64,000 bases of DNA from an uncultured Methanomassiliicoccus sp. (GCA_944319735.1 CALUEU010000001.1:62001-126000); one strand, 5' to 3'; positions 34,937-43,607 are shown, counted from the first letter of the stretch. The notes: generated by a model not told the origin, from the sequence alone. A program made the numbers and translations.

Positions 34937-35683
34937 GTGAAGTTTTTTAACAAAGGCCAGAAACAAGATAGTAAGCAGGATATTTGGATAGAATGTCTTG
35001 ATATTGACACTGGAGATTGGTTTCAAGTTTTTTCAGCTTGCTTGGGTAAAATGATGGCAATACAGACCGCTTGCAGCGAGCAGGTGGTAAAGGGGCAAGA
35101 TTGGAATGTTGATTTATCAGAAGGCGTAATACTTTTTGGAAGTCAAAAGTACCCACTTCAGTTTATCGGGAGTGAGTCTACATTAAGCAATACATGGTTG
35201 TGGGGGTGGGAAAATGTCAATGGCTTTTCAGAGAAAATTATTCAAATAGCTATGAACACAAAAGAAGTTGGAGAGCGTTGGAAGTTAGATCCATTAACAA
35301 CAGCAGAATTTACATTAGATGATGCATTCAATGGACATAACTTGTCTATAGTAACCTGTGGTTTAGCTGATAAATGCTGTTATTACAGAGGACCGCATAG
35401 TGGTGGAGCAATTTTTGTTGCATTTTCAGGTGTGCCGAATAATGTATTTTCACCCATAGATGCTCATAAATTTATCTCCATAACAGCACAATGTATTCAG
35501 CAATTTCATGTTGATCAAAAAATTTTCGTGGAAGGATTTCTTTTGTGGAATAACACGAAATATGAATGGAACGATCAAACACTAATTGCTCATTTTCAGC
35601 AAGACTTGAAAATTGAGTTTGAACAAATAGATGACATTTTGCGTATTTGTTCCATGAATACTGTATTGTCGGAAAAGCAGTAA
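34937..35683 (+). CDS. DUF6882-like protein (248 aa)
   Basis: The GTG start at 34937 has a strong GGGAGG before it; the frame upstream from 34865 lacks any site. QFIGSESTLSNTWLWGWEN (about 80-98) resembles the GS...TWLWAWAN signature that I recall from DUF6882. The rest is soluble, with several cysteines (CGLADKCCYYRGPHSGG). The gene is AT-rich with codon use unlike the housekeeping neighbours, and stands alone, which fits acquisition from gut bacteria. Role unknown. Confidence 0.68.
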   Translation: MKFFNKGQKQDSKQDIWIECLDIDTGDWFQVFSACLGKMMAIQTACSEQVVKGQDWNVDLSEGVILFGSQKYPLQFIGSESTLSNTWLWGWENVNGFSEKIIQIAMNTKEVGERWKLDPLTTAEFTLDDAFNGHNLSIVTCGLADKCCYYRGPHSGGAIFVAFSGVPNNVFSPIDAHKFISITAQCIQQFHVDQKIFVEGFLLWNNTKYEWNDQTLIAHFQQDLKIEFEQIDDILRICSMNTVLSEKQ

Positions 35684-35727
35684 AGTAATGTGCCAAGAGG
35701 CAAGTCTCTTTAGAAACCCCGAACAAT

Positions 35728-35768
35728 AAAGGGTAATATACTCCTAAAAAGGCAGCATATCACCCTTT
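35728..35768. terminator. Hairpin after the DUF6882 gene
   Basis: AAAGGGT-A-ATAT (35728-35739) pairs with ATAT-C-ACCCTTT (35757-35768) around a 17-nt loop, one mismatch. It lies 45 bp after the gene's stop. It could terminate or stabilise the mRNA, or mark the edge of an insertion. Confidence 0.4.
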
Positions 35769-35863
35769 GTTATCAGCATCCTCTTTTCAGTCTGCGTATA
35801 ATTCCTTGTAAACTAAAGTAAAGTGTAGAAAAATAGAGAAATTGATTTGTTGAGCATTCGTGG

Positions 35864-36046
35864 TTACTTTCCCAGCACTTTGTCAACTTCATTCATAAAT
35901 GCGTATGCATGATCTGCTATGATTTCAATAACACCTTCTTCCAGCAACGGGGATGATTCTACAGTTACTCTCAATAAAGTTGAAATCTTCTTTCCATCGC
36001 TTGTAGTTGTTTCCCAGGTTCTAGATATTGCTTCTAATGTATTCAT
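35864..36046 (-). CDS. Small hypothetical protein (60 aa)
   Basis: From ATG 36046 the protein reads MNTLEAISRTWETTTSDGKK and then a strand-helix pattern to VDKVLGK. GAGGTG lies about 14 bases upstream. A longer frame from GTG 36118 exists but its extra 24 residues look like leader. TATA-like tttaaatattt is about 45 bp upstream. It is divergent from the ribbon-helix-helix gene with only about 90 bp between, so the two may be co-regulated. Family not recognised. Confidence 0.55.
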   Translation of the reverse strand: MNTLEAISRTWETTTSDGKKISTLLRVTVESSPLLEEGVIEIIADHAYAFMNEVDKVLGK

Positions 36047-36134
36047 GTTTACACGCTCAACACCTCTAAAAGGTGCTAAGCGCTGTATTATCTTGTAAAT
36101 ATTTAAAACGTTGTACACTGTTGAGCACTACAAT

Positions 36135-36293
36135 ATGGCGAGAAATAAATCATCTATCAATATCACAGTGGATCCAGAGATTATAGATTGGATCGATGGA
36201 ATGATAGAAGAAAAAGTATTTTCAAGTCGCTCACATGCGTTTGAAGCCTGTGTCTTCTGGTACAAGAAACAACTTGAATCAAAGAAAGAATAA
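36135..36293 (+). CDS. Ribbon-helix-helix protein (52 aa)
   Basis: MARNKSSINITVDPEIIDWIDGMIEEKVFSSRSHAFEACVFWYKKQLESKKE contains the RHH layout: a strand (INITVDP), helix 1 (EIIDWIDGMIEE), the turn FSSRSHAFE and helix 2. It is a likely DNA-binding regulator. The ATG at 36135 lies about 32 bp after a TATA element (aatatttaaaa), so the mRNA is nearly leaderless. An imperfect inverted repeat TTGTA...TACAA (36110-36132) between it and the divergent gene is a candidate operator. Confidence 0.72.
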   Translation: MARNKSSINITVDPEIIDWIDGMIEEKVFSSRSHAFEACVFWYKKQLESKKE

Positions 36294-36527
36294 CTCTTTT
36301 AAGTCTAGTGTACAGCTTTTGTATAATATAGATTGTTTAGCAGTCAATATTTAGAGATGCTTATATACATGATATGATAGTGAGAACTATTCAATTGGTT
36401 GCTGCTGCTGGAACACAGACTGAACAAATAGGATAAAACATGTCTTTCTGTGCTTTGTATAAGAATAATGTTAAATATGACAAGGCTAATGCAATCGAAT
36501 CTTCAGTTTAATTTATGGTGATTAAAA

Positions 36528-37046
36528 ATGGCAAGGAAACCCAACAGAATGTACCGTCAAATTAGGGGACAGGCATACACTCGTAGAGAGTACATGGGAG
36601 GAGTGCCTGCTAACCGTATCACAACATATAACTTAGGCAATATAACTGGAGACTTCCCCATTGTTATGAACCTAAGAATAAAGGAGCCCTGCCAGATAAG
36701 GCATACGGCTTTGGAAGCCGCTCGTATTGCAGCAAACAGAGCACTTTCAAAAGGTACAACCTCTGCATCATACCACCTTCGCGTTCGCTTGTATCCTCAC
36801 ATTGTATTGAGAGAGCACAAGATGGCAACAGGCGCAGGAGCAGACCGTGTGTCTGGTGGAATGCGCAGTGCATTTGGAAAATGTGTAGGTACGGCATGCA
36901 GAGTTGACAGTGGAACAACAATCATTACACTTAGGGTTACACCTCAAGCATTCCAGCTTGGCAAAAATGCCTTATGGAAAGCTTCTATGAAACTCCCATC
37001 TCCATGTCAAATCGAGATTGAAAAAGGCGCTGAGCTCGTAGCTTAA
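36528..37046 (+). CDS. rpl10e: Ribosomal protein L10e (uL16)
   Basis: Large-subunit ribosomal protein near the tRNA binding sites. MARKPNRMYRQIRGQAYTRREYMGGVP, then ALEAARIAANRALS and the loop region HKMATGAGADRVSGGMRSAFGK are diagnostic of the archaeal L10e family. Length 172 is normal. GGTGAT precedes the ATG. A TATA box (gcttatataca, about 36359) in the 234-bp upstream gap implies a leader of roughly 140 nt. dph2 follows 26 bp later in the same direction. Confidence 0.97.
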   Translation: MARKPNRMYRQIRGQAYTRREYMGGVPANRITTYNLGNITGDFPIVMNLRIKEPCQIRHTALEAARIAANRALSKGTTSASYHLRVRLYPHIVLREHKMATGAGADRVSGGMRSAFGKCVGTACRVDSGTTIITLRVTPQAFQLGKNALWKASMKLPSPCQIEIEKGAELVA

Positions 37047-37072
37047 GCCACTTTCCTAATTTTTTTGGAGGT

Positions 37073-38050
37073 GTGCATCTGGACTTAAAACTCGAAGATG
37101 TCATCTCCTGGATATTATCTAAAAATGTTTCTAAAGTAGCTATTCAAATGCCTGAAGGGCTGAAGATATATGCTCAAAAAGTAAAATCCAAAATAGAATC
37201 TGAAACTGGCGCATTTTGCATAATCTGTGCAGATCCTTGTTTTGGAGCTTGTGATTATGATATTGATTTTAAACAGTATGCTGATGTTCTGATACAATTT
37301 GGACATTCAAACATACCCTCTATGAATGCCTCATCTGACATTCTATTTGTAGAAGTCTTCTTTGATTTTGAAGTAGACGACCTTATCGAAGAAATATTGC
37401 CTAAACTGGGTTCTAAAGTAGGTTTGGTGTCTGCAGTTCAATACATCAACCTGTTACCTAAAATCCAAGAGATTTTAAAAGCTCATGGAAAAGAAGCAAT
37501 AATCGGAAAGGGAGACTCTCGAATAGCATTCGAAGGGCAGATTCTTGGATGCAATATATCTGCTGCATTATCCACAGATGTTGATCAATATATCTACATT
37601 GGAAGCGGTAATTTTCATCCTATAAGCATATCGATTGAGACAGGAAAAGACTTGATAGTTTTGGATCCTCAAATGAATGAAGTTAGAGAATTAAATAATC
37701 TTAAAGACAAGATTCTCAGACAGCGTCATGGTGCAATTACAAGAGCACAAAATGCAGAGCATTTTTTGATATTGGCATCTTCAAAACCAGGCCAAATAAG
37801 GATGGATAAAACTGTTGAGGTTAAGAAACTTTTAGAATCGAAGGGAAAAACTGCTGATGTCATCATAATGGAAAGGTTTGATCCTGAATATCTTCTTCCA
37901 TTCAATGCAGATGCTTATGTGTCAACAGCTTGTTCCAGAATAGCAATAGATGATTATTTGAGATACGATAAACCGATTCTCACCCCCATTGAGCTTGAAA
38001 TTGTATTATGTGTGAGAGATTGGGAAGATTATCACTTAGACTTTTTTTGA
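37073..38050 (+). CDS. dph2: Diphthamide biosynthesis enzyme Dph2
   Basis: Radical SAM-like enzyme of the non-canonical type that transfers the aminocarboxypropyl group of SAM to a histidine of elongation factor 2. Cysteines at ADPCFGACDYD (first), SAVQYINL region (position taken by other residues) and VSTACSRIAIDDY (third) match the family; the middle cysteine is expected in GQILGCNISAA. The start is uncertain: GTG 37073 overlaps the GGAGGTG site, while CTG 37079 is better spaced. Together with rpl10e it forms a translation-related unit. Confidence 0.92.
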   Translation: MHLDLKLEDVISWILSKNVSKVAIQMPEGLKIYAQKVKSKIESETGAFCIICADPCFGACDYDIDFKQYADVLIQFGHSNIPSMNASSDILFVEVFFDFEVDDLIEEILPKLGSKVGLVSAVQYINLLPKIQEILKAHGKEAIIGKGDSRIAFEGQILGCNISAALSTDVDQYIYIGSGNFHPISISIETGKDLIVLDPQMNEVRELNNLKDKILRQRHGAITRAQNAEHFLILASSKPGQIRMDKTVEVKKLLESKGKTADVIIMERFDPEYLLPFNADAYVSTACSRIAIDDYLRYDKPILTPIELEIVLCVRDWEDYHLDFF

Positions 38051-38065
38051 AAATCAGGATCTGTT

Positions 38066-38626
38066 TTAACAGACCGTATGTGTTTTTTTATTTGCAGAAG
38101 TGTAGATGTACCAGATAATCTGGCTACCGATTATTCCTACAATGGCTCCTGCAATTACATCTGTAGGATAATGCACGCCTACATACAGTCTTGAAAATCC
38201 CATTAGAATAGCTGCTGCAATGCTTGCTAATGCCCAACTTTTTGACTGTGTTCTACAGATTATTCCTGATACTGCAAATGCTATACAGGTATGACCGGAG
38301 GGAAACGAATTTGGATTGGATGCATAGATCAATGGCTCTAAAGCCGAAATATCAATCCAAGGTCTGGGCCTTTCAATTAGATCTTTTAACACAAAATTGT
38401 TGATTAGGTATCCCAAGACAATTGCCAATAGTACTAGTATACCGGCTTTGCGGGTTTTAGGAAAATAAATCATTACAGCTGCTAATATTAGCCAGATGAT
38501 GCTATAATTTCCCAAGCTTGTATACGCTATCATGAACGGATCCAATATAAAATTACGGAAGTTTTCTTGGATCCACAATAGTACAGAACTGTCAAAAGTC
38601 TGTATAATATCAAGCATATACATCAC
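38066..38626 (-). CDS. PAP2-family membrane phosphatase
   Basis: A 186-residue membrane protein with about five spans and the three PAP2 active-site motifs: KDLIERPRP (Kx6RP), NSFPSGHT (PSGH) and SRLYVGVHYPTD (SRx5Hx3D). Such enzymes hydrolyse lipid pyrophosphates or phosphatidate; in an archaeon a polyprenyl pyrophosphate is a plausible substrate. It converges on dph2 with 15 bp between the stops. The upstream side opens into the long gene-poor region. Confidence 0.93.
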   Translation of the reverse strand: MMYMLDIIQTFDSSVLLWIQENFRNFILDPFMIAYTSLGNYSIIWLILAAVMIYFPKTRKAGILVLLAIVLGYLINNFVLKDLIERPRPWIDISALEPLIYASNPNSFPSGHTCIAFAVSGIICRTQSKSWALASIAAAILMGFSRLYVGVHYPTDVIAGAIVGIIGSQIIWYIYTSANKKTHTVC

Positions 38627-38951
38627 AATTTCAATTTGACCGTTAGCATCTCAATGCGATCTAGATATATGAATTATCAATCTACTAGAGTTACAAGATT
38701 TTAAAAGATGTGTGTTATTGAAACTAAAATATCATGTGACAAGTACCAATAAATGAGTAGTTGATTGAGTCATTTTTCCATTTTTAAAGAATTAGTGTGT
38801 GTCAGAAGAGGCAAATAAGATTCTCAGTTTAGGTAGATTTCCTAAACTAAGTATGAATGAAATCATCAAATTTTAGGGTTCATTTTGCTGTAATTTGAGT
38901 ATTTGCAAATGCATTTTTATTATGCAGTTAAAAATGCAATAAAATGAAATA

Positions 38952-39265
38952 ATATCATGAAAAATTGCAGATAAATTTAAATATCAAAAAACTTGGAATT
39001 TTAAAAAATATCATCTTTCATATTTTAATGAGTGATCGTTTTCGTTATACTCGCGCGTACCCGTGAGCGCGCAATAATCCCTGCCCGCTATTTTTTCCAA
39101 GTTTGCTTCATTTCCACTGGAACTGTTTTTTCGAAGATTTTTTGATCAGTTTTTCACTACCTCTTTTTGAGTTTTGATCTAAACTACGACTACATTGCAA
39201 TGCTCAATATTTTGAAAATGTTTGAGACTATTGCTCTCTCTCGAATTTCGTGCAAATACGCAAGC
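38952..39265. repeat. Tandem unit A with 48-bp GC-rich core
   Basis: The left block (38952-38985) has ATATCATGAAAAATT and a TATA-like run. The core at 39038-39085 is 48 bp, runs from GTTTTCGTTATACTC to ATAATCCCTGCC, and contains the stem GCGCGT-N7-AGCGCG. Right blocks: GATTTTTTGATcag with TTTTTCACTA at about 39137-39161, TTTTTGAGTTttgatcTAAA-CTACGAC, and TTTCGTGCA at 39246. Near 39110 it also has TTCCACTGGAA, a palindrome like the archaeal mini-ORB. Confidence 0.75.
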
Positions 39266-39434
39266 ATCGAAAATGAAAAGGAAGCAGAGCTAAGAGTGCT
39301 TACGCTTTGCATAGCAGCTTTCGATTCAATTTTCCTACTTTTCTAGAACAGTAATTTCTGCAGACTTTTCTTGTTAAAAGAGATTGCAGAAACACCTATT
39401 TTATCAAACAATCAAAATGTAAAATGTTGAAATT

Positions 39435-39747
39435 ATATCATGAAAAATTACAGACAAGCTTAAATAATTAAAAATGTAGCTCTCAGATATATCTTCATGT
39501 ACAGATATATCTACATGGGTGTTTTCGTTATACTCGCGCGTACCCGTGAGCGCGCAATAATCCCTGCCGGCGATTTTTGCGATATGCCCGAAAATTTACT
39601 CGAGTGTCTTTTTGAAAAATTTCGATGATTTTTTGATGATTTTTCACTAGTCTGCTTTCAATTTTTGAGTTAAAATACGACCACTTTGCAACACTATAAA
39701 CACCCCTAAATTACCGTCTAAATGTCTCTTCGATTTCGTGCACACGT
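39435..39747. repeat. Tandem unit B with identical 48-bp GC-rich core
   Basis: Same order of blocks as unit A, displaced by 483 bp from the left block through the core (39521-39568, identical to A over all 48 positions) and by about 488 bp at the right end (TTTCGTGCA at 39734). Between blocks the copies have diverged strongly. This pattern means selection on the core and on a few short blocks, not on protein. Confidence 0.75.
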
Positions 39748-40281
39748 AAGCTCTCAACAACGAAAAAACAAGCGAATAAGTTGCAAAAATAATTAGCCAG
39801 ATGTGGCAATGCTTCAAAAGTGGTTAAATGCAATCTCTGTAAGAGTCACGGTTGATGAAACGACATGAAATTCACCGCAAAATATACTGCTGGCTGCTGA
39901 TCTTATTTTTGCATAACAGCCAGAAATTAAGAACTTACAGTCATCAGCAATGTTGCTCAAACATGGAAACACAGATTATAGCATCCAGGAGAAGAATGCA
40001 TGAGGTGTCTAAAAACTCTGAATCTGATGAACCTAGCAAATAGCAGATCCTGTTCATCATAGGTGTGCATCATTTCTCTCATCTCATGCGTTTTAAGTCA
40101 TCAAAAACTCATCAAAAACAAGCGATTTTTGTCATTTTTCTTGAGTTTTCAAGTTTCTTTTATTTTTCCCCTTTTAAAACTATCGAAAAGCCAGATTTTT
40201 ATATTGAGTGATTCAAAAAAAGTATTGAAATACTCTTGTTAGATACGGTAATCAAGAACAAAAATGGAGGTAAGTTAAAAA

Positions 40282-40533
40282 ATGAAAATGTCAAAGAAAA
40301 ATGATTGCTTGAATGAACTTTTGAAAGGAAAAACTGCTGCAAATAGTTCATATTTAGGATTCACCAGTATTATGTTGGCAATAATTTTAATCTGTGTGAA
40401 GAATAGAATGTTTTCAGTTAAACAGCCATTCCATAGAAATTGTGCAGAATTAAGTGCCATCAAGGGTGAAAAATACCCACACTCAAGTCAAAAATCATTG
40501 TGTGATCGAAAGTACTTGGATGAGAGTTCATAA
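40282..40533 (+). CDS. Possible small membrane protein (83 aa)
   Basis: GGAGGT lies 13 bases before the ATG, and a TATA-like tttttatattg about 80 bp upstream. The product is Lys/Ser/Asn-rich with one hydrophobic segment (YLGFTSIMLAIILICVK) and several cysteines. It has no recognisable family and lies in the AT-rich gene-poor region, so it may be spurious. Confidence 0.4.
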   Translation: MKMSKKNDCLNELLKGKTAANSSYLGFTSIMLAIILICVKNRMFSVKQPFHRNCAELSAIKGEKYPHSSQKSLCDRKYLDESS

Positions 40534-40831
40534 TGATTGGATGTCATCTCATCGTCCGCATAACGGTGTTGGTTTGATATTCACACCTCTTTGGATATTA
40601 CAAGATTTTAAAGTAATATTCGAAAATTAATATTTTCCACATGTTGTTTGTATTGTAATTTCATCAATAATCACGCCATCTATTTTGTATACTGCATTAA
40701 TAATAAGGAGCAATTGTAGAAAAGATCTTCAAAACTGTGTGCATGAAACAGATTATCCGGCATTGAGATGGGAGAAATTCAAAAGAAACAGCGCAAATCT
40801 ATATGATCGGTTTACCGCATTGCGATCATAT

Positions 40832-41596
40832 ATGCTCAGCGTCACGGACATATTCAGTTTAGCTCGAGACTCAAAAGCTCATATCGGCATATGCGGAGAT
40901 TGTAAAGCAGAATCTAGCGCATCTAAAGCCTGCGATCTTGGATACGGGACGGTTGACATTTATCATGATCCTGTAAAACTGGCAAAGGATCTCTATGAAG
41001 GTAAAATAGACGCTGCGGTGAGGGGAGATGCTCCCTCCAATGACGCCATGGGCGCCGTTCGTGATATTTTCGGAATATCGAAGGTACTACGGGCTGCCAT
41101 GATGCAGCCAAAGGGTGGCAGATTATTTTTACTCGGCCCTGCCGGCATAGATGAAGGGTGGACAGTACCTGAAAAGGTGCAGTTTGCAAAACTTGGTGCT
41201 GAGTTATTCAGAAAAATTGGCATTGAACCAGTTATCGGCATAATGTCTGGGGGAAGATCTTCAGATATTGGCAGAATGCCTGAAATTGACCAGAGCATTC
41301 ATAACGCAGAAGAAGCTGTAAAACTTGCAAAATTGGAAGGACTTAATGCAATAGATGTGCAGATATTGATTGAAGATGCTTCCACAAAATGCGACATTAT
41401 AATCGCCCCTGACGGGATTTCTGGCAACTTGATATTCAGAACCCTTCATTTCCTTGGTCACGGAACGGCTATGGGAGCTCCTGTGCTTAATATAGATAAG
41501 ATATACGTAGACACTTCAAGAGCTAAGTCGGATTACGTTGATGCCATAGCACTTGCGTCTGCTCTAGTTAGCAGAAAACTAGGCGGCATACAATAA
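40832..41596 (+). CDS. mtxX: MtxX, methanogenesis marker protein 4
   Basis: Methanogen-restricted protein with a phosphate-acyltransferase-like fold and unknown reaction. AAVRGDAPSNDAMGAVRDIFG, FLLGPAGIDEGWTVPEKVQFAKLGA and IMSGGRSSDIGRMPEIDQSIHNAEE fit my memory of the family, as does the C-terminal GTAMGAPVLN. I place the start at ATG 40832 (MLSVTDIFSLARDSKAHIGIC), where family members begin; the frame is open back to TTG 40685. It stands 11 bp before queD and probably shares its mRNA. Confidence 0.85.
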   Translation: MLSVTDIFSLARDSKAHIGICGDCKAESSASKACDLGYGTVDIYHDPVKLAKDLYEGKIDAAVRGDAPSNDAMGAVRDIFGISKVLRAAMMQPKGGRLFLLGPAGIDEGWTVPEKVQFAKLGAELFRKIGIEPVIGIMSGGRSSDIGRMPEIDQSIHNAEEAVKLAKLEGLNAIDVQILIEDASTKCDIIIAPDGISGNLIFRTLHFLGHGTAMGAPVLNIDKIYVDTSRAKSDYVDAIALASALVSRKLGGIQ

Positions 41597-41607
41597 ACTT
41601 CAATAAG

Positions 41608-42105
41608 ATGTTGTCCGTCATGGAGATCATGCGCATAGAAATTGACGGAGAATATTCAGGCATTAAGTTCTCTGCATCCCATTTTATTCCTGGTCACTCC
41701 AAATGTGGCAGGCTTCATGGTCATTCTTACATCCTGCACCTAGTGTTATGCGGAGAAAAAGGCAACAACGGAATGATTATGGATTTTGTAGATCTAAAAA
41801 AGTGCTTACGTGATATCGTGAGCGAACTGGATCATAGAATCCTTTTACCTAAAAATTCACCAGAGCTGAACATCAGTGTTGGACCTGAAATTGAGGTAAA
41901 GACTTGCACAAAGCGATATGTCTTCCCGTTAGAGGATGTGATGCTGTTAGACATCTCCCAGACAAGTGCAGAAGAAATGGCAGAAATGATTTTAAACATG
42001 CTATTGAGCAAAATAGACTTTCCAGATAACGTAGAATATGCTGAAATCGGACTAGACGAAGAAAGAGGACAAACAGCATGGGCCGGCAGGAGGCTCCATC
42101 AATGA
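41608..42105 (+). CDS. queD: 6-carboxytetrahydropterin synthase QueD
   Basis: Second step of preQ0 synthesis for archaeosine in tRNA. Zinc histidines are seen in FSASHFIPGHSKCGRLHGHSY (H, HxH pattern), and GMIMDFVDLKKCL and LDHRILLP follow as in the PTPS/QueD family. Starts are possible at ATG 41608, 41620 or 41629; GGAGATC sits immediately before the last. The end overlaps the queC start (ATGA). Length 165 is somewhat longer than bacterial QueD, as usual in archaea. Confidence 0.93.
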   Translation: MLSVMEIMRIEIDGEYSGIKFSASHFIPGHSKCGRLHGHSYILHLVLCGEKGNNGMIMDFVDLKKCLRDIVSELDHRILLPKNSPELNISVGPEIEVKTCTKRYVFPLEDVMLLDISQTSAEEMAEMILNMLLSKIDFPDNVEYAEIGLDEERGQTAWAGRRLHQ

Positions 42106-42785
42106 AAAAGGCAGTAGTTCTCTTGTCTGGTGGATTGGACTCAACTACCACAATGGCATGCGCCATTAATGATGGATATGAAGTAATCGCTTTAAGTGTA
42201 CTATACGGGCAGAGGCATTCAAAAGAGATCGAATCTGCAAAAAAAGTAGCAGATCATTACCATGCCAAACATATCATTTTAAACATGGACATGAGCTTCC
42301 TGCATTCCAGCGCCTTGACGTCTAAAGACCTGAGCGTCCCTTCGCATAACTCGGCGGATGAAGTAAAAGCAGACATACCAGTAACCTATGTCCCGGCGAG
42401 AAATATAACAATGCTCAGCCTGGCAGCAGGTCTCTGCGAGTCAGAAAATGGAGAAGCCATCTACATAGGTGCAAATTCAGTAGATTATTCGGGATACCCA
42501 GACTGCAGACCGGAATTCTTTGAAGCTTTTCAAAAAGTACTCAATGTCGGAACTAAATGCGGTGTGGAAGGAAATCCAGTAAAGATAATTACACCCATTC
42601 TCTCAATGTCAAAAGCCGAGATAGTTAAGCTAGCAACCAAGCTTGGAGCTCCTCTGCAATACACATGGTCCTGCTACAACGGAGGAGAAAAAGCTTGCGG
42701 ACATTGTGATTCCTGCCTGCTGAGGCTAAAGGGATTTGAAGAAGCGGGAATTAAAGACCCTGTTGAATACGAGGAATCCTCATGA
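42102..42785 (+). CDS. queC: 7-cyano-7-deazaguanine synthase QueC
   Basis: ATP-dependent enzyme that makes preQ0 from 7-carboxy-7-deazaguanine. The PP-loop motif is VVLLSGGLDSTT near the N-terminus, and the zinc site is CYNGGEKACGHCDSCLLR at the C-terminus (four cysteines). ATG 42102 with GGAGG upstream is the start; the longer frame from 42078 overlaps queD. It overlaps queE by 4 bases (ATGA). Confidence 0.96.
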   Translation: MKKAVVLLSGGLDSTTTMACAINDGYEVIALSVLYGQRHSKEIESAKKVADHYHAKHIILNMDMSFLHSSALTSKDLSVPSHNSADEVKADIPVTYVPARNITMLSLAAGLCESENGEAIYIGANSVDYSGYPDCRPEFFEAFQKVLNVGTKCGVEGNPVKIITPILSMSKAEIVKLATKLGAPLQYTWSCYNGGEKACGHCDSCLLRLKGFEEAGIKDPVEYEESS

Positions 42786-43417
42786 AAGTCTCTGAAATCT
42801 TTTTTTCAATTCAAGGTGAAGGAGTTTTGATGGGAACTCCGACGATATTTATCAGATTCTCCGGCTGCAATCTAGATTGTGCCTGGTGCGATACAGACTA
42901 TGCAAAAAATGATACTGACGCCAAAGAAATGAGTATTAATGAGATTCTTGATCAAATTGAACGTTACGACTCTCCCTTTATATCTATAACGGGCGGCGAA
43001 CCCATGATTCAAGAAGGCATAATCAATCTCATAAATGCCCTTCTTGAAGAGTCGTATCACATAACAATCGAAACAAACGGTTCAATACCTTTGGACTCCA
43101 TTCCCACTTCAGAAGAGATAATGATCTCGATGGATATGAAATGCCCCAGCTCTGGAATGACAAAACCAGAAATGTATGACAATCTTTCGTTTCTTTCACC
43201 CAGAGATCAACTGAAATTTGTAATTGCAGACAGAGTTGACTACTTATTTGCTAAGAAAGTGCTGAGAGAGAATGATGTAAACTGCCCAGTTATCATGACT
43301 CCTGTGGGCGGAATGGACCTTAAACCATTAGCAGAATGGGTAATCCAAGACTGCCTGATGGTCAGGGTGATGCCTCAGCTGCATAAACTGATCTGGGGAA
43401 ATGCTAAAGGAGTGTAA
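42782..43417 (+). CDS. queE: 7-carboxy-7-deazaguanine synthase QueE
   Basis: Radical SAM enzyme that forms the deazapurine ring. FFSIQGEGVLMGTP leads to CNLDCAWCD (C29, C33, C36, the CxxxCxxC motif), then ISITGGEPMIQ. Length 211 fits the short QueE type. It is the last gene of the queDCE unit; the stem GGAGTGT...ACACTCC overlaps its stop (43409-43429) and may terminate the mRNA. Confidence 0.95.
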   Translation: MKVSEIFFSIQGEGVLMGTPTIFIRFSGCNLDCAWCDTDYAKNDTDAKEMSINEILDQIERYDSPFISITGGEPMIQEGIINLINALLEESYHITIETNGSIPLDSIPTSEEIMISMDMKCPSSGMTKPEMYDNLSFLSPRDQLKFVIADRVDYLFAKKVLRENDVNCPVIMTPVGGMDLKPLAEWVIQDCLMVRVMPQLHKLIWGNAKGV

Positions 43418-43512
43418 TCAACACACTCCCACCTCACTTCATTAAACTTCATGTGTTGTAAAATCGTAGTAATCTTAAAATATTGTTAATCGCCTCGGAG
43501 GTTTATCGAGGC
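43409..43512. terminator. Hairpins between queE and leuA
   Basis: Stem 1 GGAGTGT-N7-ACACTCC (43409-43429) overlaps the queE stop. Stem 2 GCCTCG-N9-CGAGGC (43492-43512) lies about 95 bp before leuA. Neither has a strong U-run. The second could instead be part of the leuA promoter or leader. Confidence 0.4.
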
Positions 43513-43607
43513 CCTTAAATGTGGAATGCAATTGAAATTGAGTTGCTATTCTTGCGTTTGTATTGCTAAATATCACATTTGTAGGGTAGATGCCGTGAGG
43601 CGTTTTT

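Larger units (their letters stand above)
38627..40281. other. Gene-poor region with tandem duplicated elements
   Basis: About 1.65 kb without a credible gene. Contents: a perfect 8-bp inverted repeat AGTTTAGG-N7-CCTAAACT (38826-38848); two diverged tandem units of about 330 bp (listed separately); two copies of the palindrome AGATATATCT (39485-39494, 39503-39512) next to CATGTA...TACATG; and a T-rich segment (40120-40170) with repeated catcaaaaa. One 63-codon frame at 39852-40043 has no ribosome site and looks accidental. Confidence 0.6.

Noticed and set aside
39108-39124. Replication origin called from one mini-ORB-like palindrome
   Set aside because: Only one copy, absent in unit B, and no cdc6/orc1 gene in the window. 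Kept only as one option in the twin-unit finding.
38952-39747. CRISPR array
   Set aside because: Only two copies, 483 bp apart, with a 48-bp core; no short regular repeats with unique spacers and no cas gene nearby.
39852-40043. 63-codon frame in the gene-poor region
   Set aside because: No ribosome binding site, no promoter at a proper distance, and a composition (many Cys, His, Arg) unlike real proteins here.
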